The position numbers were made by a program, and so were the translations under genes. Positions 37,610 to 47,300 of a stretch of 64,000 bases of DNA are shown piece after piece. The notes under the pieces were generated by a model, which searched no databases, was not told the origin of the DNA, and saw only the letters and a list, made by a program, of their open reading frames with translations. Origin of the DNA: Bacteroides caccae. Lineage in GTDB: Bacteria > Bacteroidota > Bacteroidia > Bacteroidales > Bacteroidaceae. The number at the start of each line of letters is the position of its first letter. Within the stretch, counting starts at the first letter, position 1. The DNA lies in contig NZ_CP022412.2 in NCBI RefSeq assembly GCF_002222615.2, positions 3,286,001-3,350,000 of the forward strand, in the 5' to 3' direction.

Positions 37610-38293
37610 ATGAAAATGAAGAATAATTATAATTATCTATGGATTGTGCTAATATCCTTTCTTGTTTCTTGCTCTGATATGAATGATTTGCATCAGCCTT
37701 ATTTGGATCAGGGAGAACATATTTATGCAGCAAAAGTGGATGCGGTGGTGGTTCGCCCCGGAAATGAACGCATTCAGTTGGACCTGTTCTATACAGCACA
37801 ACGTATTAAAGAGTGTGTTATTTATTGGAATGTTCGTCAGAATTCTCTGGTAAAAGAGCTGCCGGCTTCCGGTGTTAATGGTGTTCCGGTATTGCTGGAA
37901 GATATGCCTGAAGGCACTTATTCTTTTGAGATTGTAACCAAGGACTTGTATGGCAATGAATCATTAGTGGTAGAAGCCAGTGGAAAATCTTACGGAAACA
38001 GTTATAAATCCGGTCTAATTAACGCCCGTTATTCGTCCATAACCAAATCAGGTGAGCAAACGATTATTACATGGAGAAATGTAGAGTTTGCAACTGAAAT
38101 CGAATTTACTTATGAGACGGCGACTGAAGGAGAAAAGACGATAATGATTCCGGTAACAATTGACGGTAAGACAATACTTACAGACAATAAACCCGGAGGA
38201 GCATTTCATTATGTGACTTGGTATCGGCCCACCGAGTATGCAATAGATGATTTCAAATGCAATAATGTTGTCACAGGAGTTCTACCGGAATAA
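37610..38293 (+). CDS. DUF4998-type lipoprotein
   Basis: This 227-residue protein has a lipoprotein signal (ISFLVSCSD, Cys near 21) and beta-rich domains: PGNERIQLDLFYTAQRIKEC and a DMPEGTYSFEIVTKDLYGNES block match the DUF4998 family. It is the last gene of the locus, 22 nt after the previous stop. It probably binds or presents the same glycan at the surface; this is inferred from context only. Confidence 0.8.
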   Translation: MKMKNNYNYLWIVLISFLVSCSDMNDLHQPYLDQGEHIYAAKVDAVVVRPGNERIQLDLFYTAQRIKECVIYWNVRQNSLVKELPASGVNGVPVLLEDMPEGTYSFEIVTKDLYGNESLVVEASGKSYGNSYKSGLINARYSSITKSGEQTIITWRNVEFATEIEFTYETATEGEKTIMIPVTIDGKTILTDNKPGGAFHYVTWYRPTEYAIDDFKCNNVVTGVLPE

Positions 38294-38315
38294 AAAGACT
38301 GTTCTCACGGAAAGA

Positions 38316-38362
38316 AGAAATTCCTCTTGATGATTTTGGGTAGTTGGAGGAATTTCTATCTT
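38316..38362 (+). terminator. Hairpin at the end of the SusC/SusD locus
   Basis: AGAAATTCCTC (38316-38326) pairs with GAGGAATTTCT (38347-38357), an 11-bp stem with a 20-nt loop, followed by a short T-rich stretch. A likely but weaker terminator. Confidence 0.5.
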
Positions 38363-38382
38363 TCCTCATACAAGTTATTTGG

Positions 38383-38630
38383 TTCTTCTTCAAATTTGAC
38401 GGTAAAATTAATTAGGAAAATAATAATTTGATAATCGATAGCATTCAACATTCTCCTCCTTCGGGAAGGAGGAGTACCCGTAGGGGGAGGTGGTAGGTGA
38501 ATGCGTAAGTCGTTTATTATCAGCATTGTGTATCCACCTACCACCCTGGCTTTCAGCCACCCCTCCTTCGGGAAGGAGAGGAATGGAGATACCACCGACT
38601 GGCTAAATTACCACCAAATTTGAAGAAGAA
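38383..38630. repeat. MITE/REP-like element with 16-bp terminal inverted repeats
   Basis: The ends TTCTTCTTCAAATTTG (38383-38398) and its exact reverse complement (38615-38630) bound 248 bp without a gene. Inside are a 10-bp-stem palindrome CTCCTCCTTC/GAAGGAGGAG (38453-38474), a related palindrome at 38563-38578, and an 11-bp inverted pair GGTGGTAGGTG / CACCTACCACC (38489-38499, 38535-38545). The whole element could fold into one long hairpin. It resembles non-autonomous repeat elements; no transposase is present. Copy number in the genome cannot be seen here. Confidence 0.6.
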
Positions 38631-38650
38631 TTCTTATTTCTATTATTTTA

Positions 38651-38752
38651 CTGCAACATCTGCAACACACACTTGTATCAAACTTTAAATCAAAGAGTTA
38701 TAGGTATTGCAGATACCGTTGCAGATGCATTGCAGACACTTTATCTGCAACA
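38651..38752. repeat. Cluster of TTGCAGAT motifs in both orientations
   Basis: TTGCAGAT or a near match occurs at 38707, 38719 and 38730 on the plus strand (11-12 bp apart) and in reverse at about 38652, 38660 and 38743. Spacing close to one helical turn is iteron- or operator-like. No adjacent gene explains it. Confidence 0.5.
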
Positions 38753-38818
38753 CCAGCTTAGCTACCCTTTTTGATTGGTGTGGACAAGGATTTCAGTTCT
38801 TTTTTTGTATATATACTT

Positions 38819-38998
38819 CTAGTTTCCCTTATGGGAAATTACAGTTTCCAGCGTATGAAACTACAGTTTCCAGCGTATGAAACTACAGTTTCCAGCGTAT
38901 GAAACTACAGTTTCCAGCGTATGAAACTACAGTTTCCAGCGTATGAAACTACAGTTTCCAGCGTATGAAACTACAGTTTCGAGCCTTGGAACTGGAGT
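38819..38998. repeat. 22-bp tandem repeat array of small hairpins
   Basis: Six identical or near-identical 22-bp units begin at 38841 (each AGTTTC-N8-GAAACT, so each unit is itself a small inverted repeat). A diverged unit precedes them (38819-38840, TTTCCC/GGGAAA dyad) and another follows (38973 onward). There is no spacer DNA, so it is not a CRISPR array. Confidence 0.85.
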
Positions 38999-39014
38999 TT
39001 CCAAGGCTCGAAAC
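38976..39014. other. 16-bp perfect hairpin after the tandem array
   Basis: GTTTCGAGCCTTGGAA (38976-38991) pairs with TTCCAAGGCTCGAAAC (38999-39014) across a 7-nt loop. There is no T-run, so it is not a typical terminator. It overlaps the seventh array unit and could be a structural end point. Confidence 0.65.
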
Positions 39015-39068
39015 ACCAAGTCTAAACAGTCGGGAGAAATCGTCCCCTGTTGGAAGAGGAGCGGAGTC

Positions 39069-39482
39069 TTACTTTGCTTTGACTTTCCCATATAAGCAAC
39101 GAAGCTGAACGAACTGTTCACCCGGTTGCACATATCCGCTTTCCAACATTTTTTCTGATACTTGAAATTTAGCGAGATGATGCCGTACATACTTCTCCAT
39201 ATCCGGCGATTGTTTTTTGACGAAAGCCTCTAAATCGACCTTTCCGTTTTCATGAATGAGAACTTTTGCTTTAACAGTACGGAATCCCCATTCTTTGCAA
39301 TGTTTTGTCTCCGCTTTATCTATCCAGAAGATAGCGGTGGCGCTTATTGTGTCCGCAATACATTCTTCAGTATCACTGTTACTTACGTTGTCGGAAACTT
39401 CCTTTTCGGTATTCTCGCTCTGTTTCAATTGACAGGAAACTACCAAAATAGCTAGTAGAAAATAGAATAAAATTGTTTTCAT
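39069..39482 (-). CDS. DUF4891-type small lipoprotein
   Basis: From ATG 39482 the product is about 137 residues with a lipoprotein signal (AILVVSCQL). The remainder has acidic low-complexity (ENTEKEVSDNVSNSDTEE) and then a beta-type domain with the W-I-D-K-A-E and H-E-N-G-K-V-D motifs of DUF4891. The function of the family is unknown. A -7 box TAAATTTG (39510-39517, minus) lies just upstream. Confidence 0.75.
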   Translation of the reverse strand: MKTILFYFLLAILVVSCQLKQSENTEKEVSDNVSNSDTEECIADTISATAIFWIDKAETKHCKEWGFRTVKAKVLIHENGKVDLEAFVKKQSPDMEKYVRHHLAKFQVSEKMLESGYVQPGEQFVQLRCLYGKVKAK

Positions 39483-39509
39483 CGTGTTCAATGATTATAG
39501 GATAGGCGA

Positions 39510-39517
39510 CAAATTTA
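39510..39517 (-). promoter_or_regulatory. -7 box for DUF4891 gene
   Basis: Minus-strand TAAATTTG fits TAnnTTTG; start near 39503, about 21 nt before the ATG at 39482. It is divergent from the Nif3-like promoter at 39562. Confidence 0.45.
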
Positions 39518-39561
39518 CTAAAAAAATGAGAACAAAGAGTGTTTGTTCCCTTTTATTTTCT

Positions 39562-39569
39562 TATATTTG
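39562..39569 (+). promoter_or_regulatory. -7 box for Nif3-like gene
   Basis: TATATTTG fits TAnnTTTG; start near 39576, 15 nt before the ATG at 39591. A TTTG at 39542-39545 may be the -33 box, though the 16-bp gap is shorter than the usual 19. Confidence 0.5.
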
Positions 39570-39590
39570 CAACCAAATTTTCTACGAATA

Positions 39591-40685
39591 ATGAAAATTA
39601 AGGAAATAGTAAGCGCCCTTGAACAATTCGCGCCTCTGCCATTGCAAGACGGTTTCGATAATGCCGGCCTGCAAATCGGATTGACAGATGCGGAAGCAGC
39701 AGGGGCTTTGTTGTGTCTTGACGTCACCGAGGCTGTGTTGGATGAAGCTATCGCGTTGGGATACAATCTCGTCATATCACATCATCCGCTGATTTTTAAA
39801 GGATATAAGTCCATTACGGGCAAAGATTATGTGGAACGCTGTATGCTGAAAGCAATAAAGAATGATATTGTGATCTATTCGGCACATACCAATCTTGATA
39901 ATGCCCAAGGCGGAGTGAATTATAAGATAGCCGAAAAAATTGGACTGAAGAATCTGAAAGTACTTGAACCGAAGGAGAATAGCCTGATTAAATTGGTTAC
40001 ATTTGTTCCTAATGCGCAAGCTGATGCAGTGCGGGAAGCGCTGTTTGCTGCGGGATGCGGAAACATAGGCAACTATGATTCATGCAGTTACAATTTAGAA
40101 GGAGAGGGGACTTTCCGGGCAAAGGAGGGAACGCATCCTTTCTGTGGGGCAATCGGCGAATTGCATCGTGAAGGAGAAGTAAGGATAGAGACTATCCTCC
40201 CTGCATTCAAAAAATCGGCAGTCGTCAGAGCCTTGCTGGCCGTTCATCCTTATGAGGAACCGGCGTTCGACATTTATCCGTTGCAGAACGACTGGACACA
40301 GGCAGGCTCGGGAATTATCGGTGAACTGGATGAATCGGAAACCGAACTTGAATTTCTGAAACGTATCAAAAAAACCTTCGAGGTTGGCTGTCTGCGCCAT
40401 AATAAGTTGACGGGCAGGGAAATACGAAAAGTAGCACTATGCGGAGGTGCAGGCGCGTTTCTGCTTCCACAGGCAATCCGGTCGGGAGCGGATGTTTTTA
40501 TTACAGGTGAGATAAAGTATCATGATTATTTCGGTCACGAAGGGGAAATCCTGATGACGGAAATTGGTCATTACGAAAGCGAACAATATACAAAAGAAAT
40601 TTTTTATTCCATAATCCGGGATTTATTTCCTAATTTTGCGCTCCAATTGAGTAAAATAAATACGAATCCCATAAAATATTTGTAA
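39591..40685 (+). CDS. Nif3-like dinuclear metal centre hexameric protein (GTP cyclohydrolase 1 type 2 homologue)
   Basis: The ATG at 39591 gives 364 residues. Metal ligands H64 and H65 (ISHHPLIF), H99 and D103 (SAHTNLD) and a C-terminal H-x2-E cluster (IGHYESEQ) are all present. The Nif3 fold is split by a CutA1-like insert (about 125-230). The family is conserved and metal-binding with no firmly settled role. It lies 5 nt before the zinc-ribbon gene, and that pairing is common in Bacteroidetes. Confidence 0.9.
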   Translation: MKIKEIVSALEQFAPLPLQDGFDNAGLQIGLTDAEAAGALLCLDVTEAVLDEAIALGYNLVISHHPLIFKGYKSITGKDYVERCMLKAIKNDIVIYSAHTNLDNAQGGVNYKIAEKIGLKNLKVLEPKENSLIKLVTFVPNAQADAVREALFAAGCGNIGNYDSCSYNLEGEGTFRAKEGTHPFCGAIGELHREGEVRIETILPAFKKSAVVRALLAVHPYEEPAFDIYPLQNDWTQAGSGIIGELDESETELEFLKRIKKTFEVGCLRHNKLTGREIRKVALCGGAGAFLLPQAIRSGADVFITGEIKYHDYFGHEGEILMTEIGHYESEQYTKEIFYSIIRDLFPNFALQLSKINTNPIKYL

Positions 40686-40690
40686 GTAAA

Positions 40691-41521
40691 ATGGCTAGAG
40701 AAGCAAAAAAAGATCCGAATGAGTTGACAGTAGAACAGAAGTTGAAGACGCTGTTCCAACTACAAACGATGTTGTCTAAGATTGATGAAATCAAAACATT
40801 GAGAGGTGAACTTCCATTGGAAGTACAGGACCTTGAAGATGAAATTGCTGGTTTGAGTACTCGTATCGACAAGATCAAAGCAGAAGTGGAGGAACTGAGA
40901 GTTGCTATTGCCGGCAAGAAGGTGGAAATTGAAACTGCTAAATCTTCAGTAGAAAAATATAAGTCGCAACAGGACAACGTTCGCAATAACCGCGAATACG
41001 ACTTCCTGACCAAAGAGATCGAGTTCCAGACATTGGAAATTGAACTTTGTGAAAAGAGAATTAAAGAGTATTCTGCAGATAAAGAAGAAAAAGAGGCTGA
41101 AGTAGCAAAGAATGAACTGGTGCTTGACGAAAGACAGAAAGACCTTGAACAGAAGAAAGGCGAACTGGACGAAATCATTTCTGAAACCAAGCAGGAAGAA
41201 GAAAAACTGAGAGACAAGGCTAAAGACCTGGAAACTAAGATCGAACCGCGCTTGTTACAGTCATTTAAGCGTATCCGTAAGAACTCCCGCAACGGTTTGG
41301 GTATTGTATACGTACAGCGTGATGCTTGTGGTGGTTGCTTTAACAAGATTCCGCCTCAGAGACAGTTGGACATCCGTTCACGTAAGAAGGTAATCGTTTG
41401 CGAATATTGCGGACGCATCATGATTGACCCTGAATTGGCTGGCATACAAATCGAGCACAAGGTAGAAGAAGCTCCGGCACCAACTACTAAAAGAGCTATC
41501 AGAAGAAAAACTGCTGAATAA
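40691..41521 (+). CDS. Coiled-coil protein with C4 zinc ribbon
   Basis: This 276-residue protein is a long charged coiled coil (about 20-190: many E/K/I/L heptads) ending in a C4 zinc ribbon with C213, C216 (DACGGC), C237 and C240 (VCEYCG). This is the DUF164 / zf-RING_7 family; a Bacteroidetes member has been linked to RNA or ribosome functions but its role is not settled. It is co-transcribed with the Nif3-like gene (5-nt gap). A terminator follows at 41571. Confidence 0.88.
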   Translation: MAREAKKDPNELTVEQKLKTLFQLQTMLSKIDEIKTLRGELPLEVQDLEDEIAGLSTRIDKIKAEVEELRVAIAGKKVEIETAKSSVEKYKSQQDNVRNNREYDFLTKEIEFQTLEIELCEKRIKEYSADKEEKEAEVAKNELVLDERQKDLEQKKGELDEIISETKQEEEKLRDKAKDLETKIEPRLLQSFKRIRKNSRNGLGIVYVQRDACGGCFNKIPPQRQLDIRSRKKVIVCEYCGRIMIDPELAGIQIEHKVEEAPAPTTKRAIRRKTAE

Positions 41522-41570
41522 GAGAAATCATCCATTAACAAGTAGTTAAAGTTACTGTTTAATATAGGAA

Positions 41571-41597
41571 GCCCTGCAACAATGCAGGGCTTTTTTT
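41571..41597 (+). terminator. Terminator after the zinc-ribbon gene
   Basis: GCCCTGCA (41571-41578), ACAA loop, TGCAGGGC (41583-41590), then seven T. A textbook intrinsic terminator. Confidence 0.95.
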
Positions 41598-41734
41598 ATC
41601 AGTGTCCGTATAAACAGGGATCTCGTACCCAAGATAACATCACGCTGAATAGAAACTTTGTTCTGTCGTTACGCCGGTAAACAAACTCACCCTTTAGTTG
41701 TTATCTTTTCATTTCATAAAAACCTGAACTGAAT

Positions 41735-43132
41735 ATGAACATACGAGCATGGAGCATATCGCTCCTTTTGTTTCTTTCAACTGTGACTGCGGTTGGGCAA
41801 ACTGCAAACCGCTATTTGAAAGCTCCTCTCCCTAACGGCTGGGAAGAAAATGGGGAAGTGTTTCAACAGACACTTCCGGTAGACGACCATTGGTGGAAAT
41901 CTTTCGGGGACAGCAAACTGGATTCTCTGATTGCTTTGGCGGTAGACCGTAACTATTCCGTTGCAATGGCAATTAACCGCATCGCTGCTGCCCGTGCCAA
42001 CCTTTGGGCCGAACGTGGCAATTTCTTTCCTTCAATCGGATTGAATGCCGGTTGGACCCGACAGGAAACAAGTGGAAATACAAGCTCAATTCCCCAAACT
42101 ACGGAACATTATTATGATGCATCACTCAGCATGAGTTGGGAAATTGATGTGTTCGGTAGTATCCGCAAACGGGTAAAGGCACAGAAAGAGAACTTTGCTG
42201 CCAGTAAGGAGGAATATACCGGAGTAATGATTTCTATGGCGGCGGAAGTGGCTTCGGCCTATATCAATTTGAGGGAACTGCAACAGGAACTTGAAGTTGT
42301 GAATAAAAACTGCGCTTCTCAGGAAGAAGTACTGAAAATCACGGAAGTACGGTATAACACTGGATTAGTGGCTAAGCTGGATGTCGCACAGGCTAAGTCT
42401 GTGTTATATAGCACAAAAGCTTCCATTCCACAACTGGAAGCCGGTATCAATCAGTATATTACGATGTTAGCAGTTTTGCTGGGAATGTATCCGCAGGACA
42501 TTCGTCCGGTACTGGAACCTGTAGGAACATTGCCCGACTATATGGAACCGATCGGCGTGGGAATGCCTGTCGATCTGTTGATGAGACGTCCCGATGTGCG
42601 GAGTGCGGAACGAAGCGTGAACGCACAAGCGGCATTGCTCGGAGCTTCAAAGGCGGACTGGTTGCCGAAAGTTTTTCTGAAAGGCTCGTTCGGTTATGCG
42701 GCTCGTGACTTGAAAGACTTGACAAAGAGTAAAAGCATGATGTATGAGATTTCACCGTCAATGAGTTGGACGCTTTTCAGCGGAGGGCAGTTGGTTAATG
42801 CTACACGACTGGCTAAAGCCCAACTGGACGAATCAATCAACCAATTCAATCAGACTGTCCTGACTGCTGTACAGGAAACAGATAATGCAATGAATTCTTA
42901 CCGGAATTCAATCAAGCAGATTGTAGCGCTGCGCGAAGTACGCAATCAGGGAATTGAGACACTGAAACTTTCATTGGAACTTTATAAACAGGGGCTTTCT
43001 CCCTTTCAGAATGTGTTGGATGCACAGCGGTCTTTGTTGTCCTATGAGAATCAGTTGGTACAGGCACAGGGGAATTCGCTACTCCAGTTGATAACTCTCT
43101 ACAAGGCTTTGGGAGGCGGTTGGCAAGAATAA
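41735..43132 (+). CDS. RND-type outer membrane channel (NodT/OprM family)
   Basis: This 465-residue protein has a signal peptide (about 1-21, TVTAVGQ) and the TolC-fold double helical hairpin. The VDDHWWKSFGDSKLDSLIALA opening is typical of the NodT family, whose members pair with RND pumps. No lipobox is seen. It is the first gene of a three-gene operon with the adaptor and the RND pump. The 3' part contains the DxSxN-type repeat (SLELYKQGLSPFQNVLDAQR). Confidence 0.93.
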   Translation: MNIRAWSISLLLFLSTVTAVGQTANRYLKAPLPNGWEENGEVFQQTLPVDDHWWKSFGDSKLDSLIALAVDRNYSVAMAINRIAAARANLWAERGNFFPSIGLNAGWTRQETSGNTSSIPQTTEHYYDASLSMSWEIDVFGSIRKRVKAQKENFAASKEEYTGVMISMAAEVASAYINLRELQQELEVVNKNCASQEEVLKITEVRYNTGLVAKLDVAQAKSVLYSTKASIPQLEAGINQYITMLAVLLGMYPQDIRPVLEPVGTLPDYMEPIGVGMPVDLLMRRPDVRSAERSVNAQAALLGASKADWLPKVFLKGSFGYAARDLKDLTKSKSMMYEISPSMSWTLFSGGQLVNATRLAKAQLDESINQFNQTVLTAVQETDNAMNSYRNSIKQIVALREVRNQGIETLKLSLELYKQGLSPFQNVLDAQRSLLSYENQLVQAQGNSLLQLITLYKALGGGWQE

Positions 43133-43170
43133 AGAATCTATAAATAAAAATATAACCTAACGTAACGGAT

Positions 43171-44280
43171 ATGAAAAAACTAATGTATATTTTCTTTGCG
43201 CTGCCGATATTGACCGGTTGCAAGGAGAAAAAAAGCGCAGGAGCAATGGGAGGGATGCCAACTCCGGAAATTAGCGTAGCTAAACCAATAATAAAGGATG
43301 TAACTCTGACGAAAGATTATCCGGGCTATCTGACAACGGAAAAGACTGTAAACCTGGTGGCCAGAGTGAACGGAACGCTGCAATCGACTTCGTATACTCC
43401 GGGAGGACGGGTGAAACAGGGACAATTATTGTTTGTCATCGAACCTACCTTATATAAGGATAAGGTGGAACAGGCGGAAGCTGCACTAAAAACGGCCCAA
43501 GCCCAGTTGGAATATGCCCGCAGCAATTACAGCCGTATGAAAGAAGCTGTCAAAAGCGATGCCGTGAGTCAGATACAGGTACTTCAAGCGGAATCTTCCG
43601 TGGCAGAAGGTGTGGCGGCGGTCAATAATGCGGAAGCAGCTTTGAGCACGGCCCGTACGAATCTGAGCTATTGCTATGTCCGCGCTCCGTTTGACGGAAC
43701 GATCAGTAAAGCAACTGCTGATATAGGCAGCTATGTGGGCGGTTCGTTGCAGCCTGTCACTTTGGCTACTATCTATAAGGATAATCAAATGTACGCATAT
43801 TTCAATGTAGCTGACAACCAATGGCTGGGAATGTTGATGAACAACCGGCAAAGTGCACAGGAACTTCCGAAGAAAATAATGGTTCAGTTGGGCAAGGAAG
43901 GTTCGGAAATGTATCCGGCCACACTGGATTATCTGTCTCCGAACGTGGACTTGAATACGGGAACGTTGACAGTTCGTGCCAACTTTGACAACCCGCAAGG
44001 GATACTAAAGAGCGGATTATATGTAAGTATCACGTTACCGTATGGAGAAGCCGATAATGCCATGTTGGTAAAAGAGGCTTCTATCGGGACGGACCAGTTG
44101 GGAAAATACTTGTATCTTGTCAATGATTCTAACATTGTTCGTTACCGGCATATTGAGATAGGGCAGTTGATAGGTGATACTTTACGGCAAGTGACGGGAG
44201 GGCTTTCTCCGCAAGACAGGTATGTCACGAAGGCTCTGATGAAGGTCAGGGACGGAATGAAGATAAAACCGATGCCGTAA
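43171..44280 (+). CDS. RND periplasmic adaptor, lipoprotein
   Basis: This 369-residue adaptor begins MKKLMYIFFALPILTGCKEK, a lipoprotein signal with Cys17. Lipoyl halves flank a helical hairpin (about 95-175: VEQAEAALKTAQAQLEYARSN), followed by barrel domains. It should link the AcrB-like pump to the outer membrane channel. It starts 38 nt after the channel gene. Confidence 0.93.
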   Translation: MKKLMYIFFALPILTGCKEKKSAGAMGGMPTPEISVAKPIIKDVTLTKDYPGYLTTEKTVNLVARVNGTLQSTSYTPGGRVKQGQLLFVIEPTLYKDKVEQAEAALKTAQAQLEYARSNYSRMKEAVKSDAVSQIQVLQAESSVAEGVAAVNNAEAALSTARTNLSYCYVRAPFDGTISKATADIGSYVGGSLQPVTLATIYKDNQMYAYFNVADNQWLGMLMNNRQSAQELPKKIMVQLGKEGSEMYPATLDYLSPNVDLNTGTLTVRANFDNPQGILKSGLYVSITLPYGEADNAMLVKEASIGTDQLGKYLYLVNDSNIVRYRHIEIGQLIGDTLRQVTGGLSPQDRYVTKALMKVRDGMKIKPMP

Positions 44281-44309
44281 ACTGAATATTAATCCTAAAC
44301 TATAATCTT

Positions 44310-47300
44310 ATGTTTTCTAAGTTTTTTATCAACCGACCGATATTTGCTACCGTCCTTGCCTTGCTGATTGTAGTAGCCGGTCTGGTGACACTCAATATAT
44401 TGCCGGTAGCGCAATTTCCGGAGATTACACCGCCAACGGTACAGGTATCTGCTGTTTATCCGGGGGCAAATGCCGAAACCGTTGCCCAAACAGTAGGTAT
44501 TCCTATCGAACAGCAGGTGAACGGGGTAGACGGTATGCTTTATATGTCCTCTAATTCATCTTCTTCGGGAGCCTATTCTCTGACGATCACATTTGCCGTC
44601 GGTACGGATATTGATATGGCAACCGTCCAGGTACAAAACAGGGTAAGCGTCGCACAATCATCGCTCCCCGAACCCGTAGTGGTGCAGGGAGTCACTGTAC
44701 AGAAACAATCATCGAATATTGTCATGTTCCTGACAATGACCTCACAGGATTCTGTTTACAACAGTCTGTATCTGACCAATTATGCAAAGTTGAATCTCGT
44801 CGACCAGTTGACACGTGTGCCCGGAGTGGGTGCCGTGAATGTAATGGGAGCAGGGGATTACTCCATGCGTATCTGGCTCGATCCGGAAGCAATGCGTATC
44901 CGGAATATTTCACCGCAACAAGTTTATCAGTCTATCCAGTCGCAGAATATGGAAGTATCTGCCGGATATATCGGCCAGCCTATCGGGGAAGAGAATAAGA
45001 ATGCTTTTCAATATACACTGAATGTGCAGGGGCGGCTCAGTTCTCCCGAACAGTTCGGAAATATTATCATCCGCCGCGAACAGAATGGGGCCATGCTCCG
45101 TCTGAAAGATATTGCCAGGATTGATCTGGGATCTGCTTCTTACAGTGTGGTGTCCCGATTGAAAGGGCAGCCTACGGCGGCTATTGCTATTTATCAGCAA
45201 CCGGGTTCCAATTCGCTGGATGTCTCGAAAGGAGTGAAAGCCAAGATGCAGGAACTGGCCGCCAACTTCCCGGCAGGAGTGTCTTATAATGTTACGTTGG
45301 ATACTACGGATGTGATTCATGCTTCTATTGATGAAGTTATGGTTACTTTCTTTGAAACAACGCTGCTGGTGATACTTGTGATTTTCCTGTTTTTGCAGAA
45401 CTGGAGGGCGGTGATTATTCCTTGTCTTACCATTCCGGTGTCTCTGATTGGTACACTGGCGGTAATGGCAGCATTCGGCTTTTCTATTAATACACTGACA
45501 TTGTTCGGATTGATTTTGGCAGTTGCCATAGTGGTGGATGATGCCATAGTGGTGGTGGAGAACGCTTCGAGATTGTTGGAAACGGGACAATATTCAACTC
45601 GTGAAGCTGTGACGAAAGCTATGGGAGAAATTACCGGACCAATCGTCGGAGTGGTGCTTGTGTTGCTTGCGGTATTTATTCCGACTATGCTGATTAGTGG
45701 AATTTCCGGACAATTATACAAACAGTTTGCGCTGACTATTGCAGCTTCTACCGTATTGAGCGGTTTTAACTCCCTGACATTGACACCTGCTCTCTGTGCG
45801 TTGTTTCTGGAAAAGAGCAAGCCTTCTAACTTCTTCATATACAAAGGATTCAACAAGGCTTATGATAAGACGCAGGGAGCGTATGATAAGATAGTCAAAT
45901 GGTTGTTGGCACGTCCCGGAATGGCTCTTGTGTCGTATGGCATATTGACTGCTATTGCCGTGTTGCTCTTTATGCACTGGCCGTCTACATTCATTCCGGA
46001 TGAAGATGACGGGTATTTTATTGCGGTTGTCCAACTTCCGCCCGCAGCCAGTCTGGAACGTACACAGGCGGTAGGTGACAAGATTAACCGGATTCTAGAT
46101 TCGTATCCGGAAGTGGAGAATTATATTGGAATCTCCGGATTTTCCGTCATGGGCGGAGGAGAACAAAGTAACTCGGCCACTTATTTCGTTGTACTGAAAA
46201 ACTGGAGTGAAAGGAAAGGGAAGGAGCATACGGCAGCCGCTGTTGTCAACCGCTTTAATGGCGAAGCGTATATGACGATTCAGGCTGGGACTGTGTTTGC
46301 CATGGTTCCTCCCGCCATTCCGGGATTGGGAGCGTCCGGTGGGTTACAGCTTCAGCTGGAAGACCGGAGGAATCTGGGACCGACGGAAATGCAGCAGGCT
46401 ATCAATGCCATGCTTGCCTCTTATCATTCCAAGCCGGCTTTAGCTTCCGTCTCCAGCCAGTATCAGGCAAACGTTCCCCAGTATTTTCTGAATATCGACC
46501 GGGATAAGGTACAGTTTATGGGCATCGCTTTGAATGATGTATTCTCTACATTAAGTTATTATATGGGTGCGGCGTATGTAAATGATTTTGTAGAATTCGG
46601 CCGTATCTACCAAGTGAAGATAGAGGCGCGCGACCAGGCGCAACGGGTGATTGATGATGTCTTGAAACTGAGTGTTCCCAATGCGGCAGGAGAAATGGTG
46701 CCTTTTTCATCTTTCACCAAGGTGGAGGAACAGTTAGGACAGGATCAGATCAACCGTTATAATATGTACTCGACTGCTTCTCTGACTTGTAATGTCGCTC
46801 CGGGAAGTAGCACAGGGCAAGCTATTCAAGAAGTGGAAGCATTGTTCAAGGAACAGTTGGGCGATGAATTTGGTTATGAATGGACTTCCGTTGCTTATCA
46901 GGAGACGCAGGCCGGGAATACAACTACCATTGTTTTAGTAATGGCTCTGATTGTCGCCTTCCTGGTTTTGGCTGCACAATATGAAAGCTGGACGAGTCCG
47001 GTGGCGGCTGTTATCGGATTGCCGGTAGCATTATTGGGAGCTATGATAGGCTGTCTGGTAATGGGAACTCCGGTCAGCATCTATACTCAAATCGGTATTA
47101 TCTTGCTTGTTGCGCTTTCTGCCAAGAATGGTATTCTGATTGTGGAGTTTGCCCGCGACTTCCATGCCGAGGGTAACTCTATCCGTGAGTCGGCATTTGA
47201 AGCCGGACACGTCAGGTTGCGTCCTATCCTAATGACGTCTTTTGCTTTTGTATTGGGAGTAATGCCGTTATTATTTGCTTCTGGAGCAGGTGCACAGAGC

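Larger units (their letters stand above)
38294..39068. other. Gene-free interval rich in repeats
   Basis: The 775 bp between the last locus gene and the convergent DUF4891 gene contain no credible gene. They hold the terminator-like hairpin, the MITE-like element, the TTGCAGAT cluster, the 22-bp array and the 16-bp hairpin, each listed separately. Confidence 0.7.

Noticed and set aside
38841..38972. CRISPR-like array
   Set aside because: The 22-bp units are contiguous with no spacers and no cas gene is near, so it is a tandem repeat.
38927..39190. Minus-strand reading frame across the tandem array
   Set aside because: It runs through repeats and overlaps the real DUF4891 gene in another frame; composition does not look like protein.
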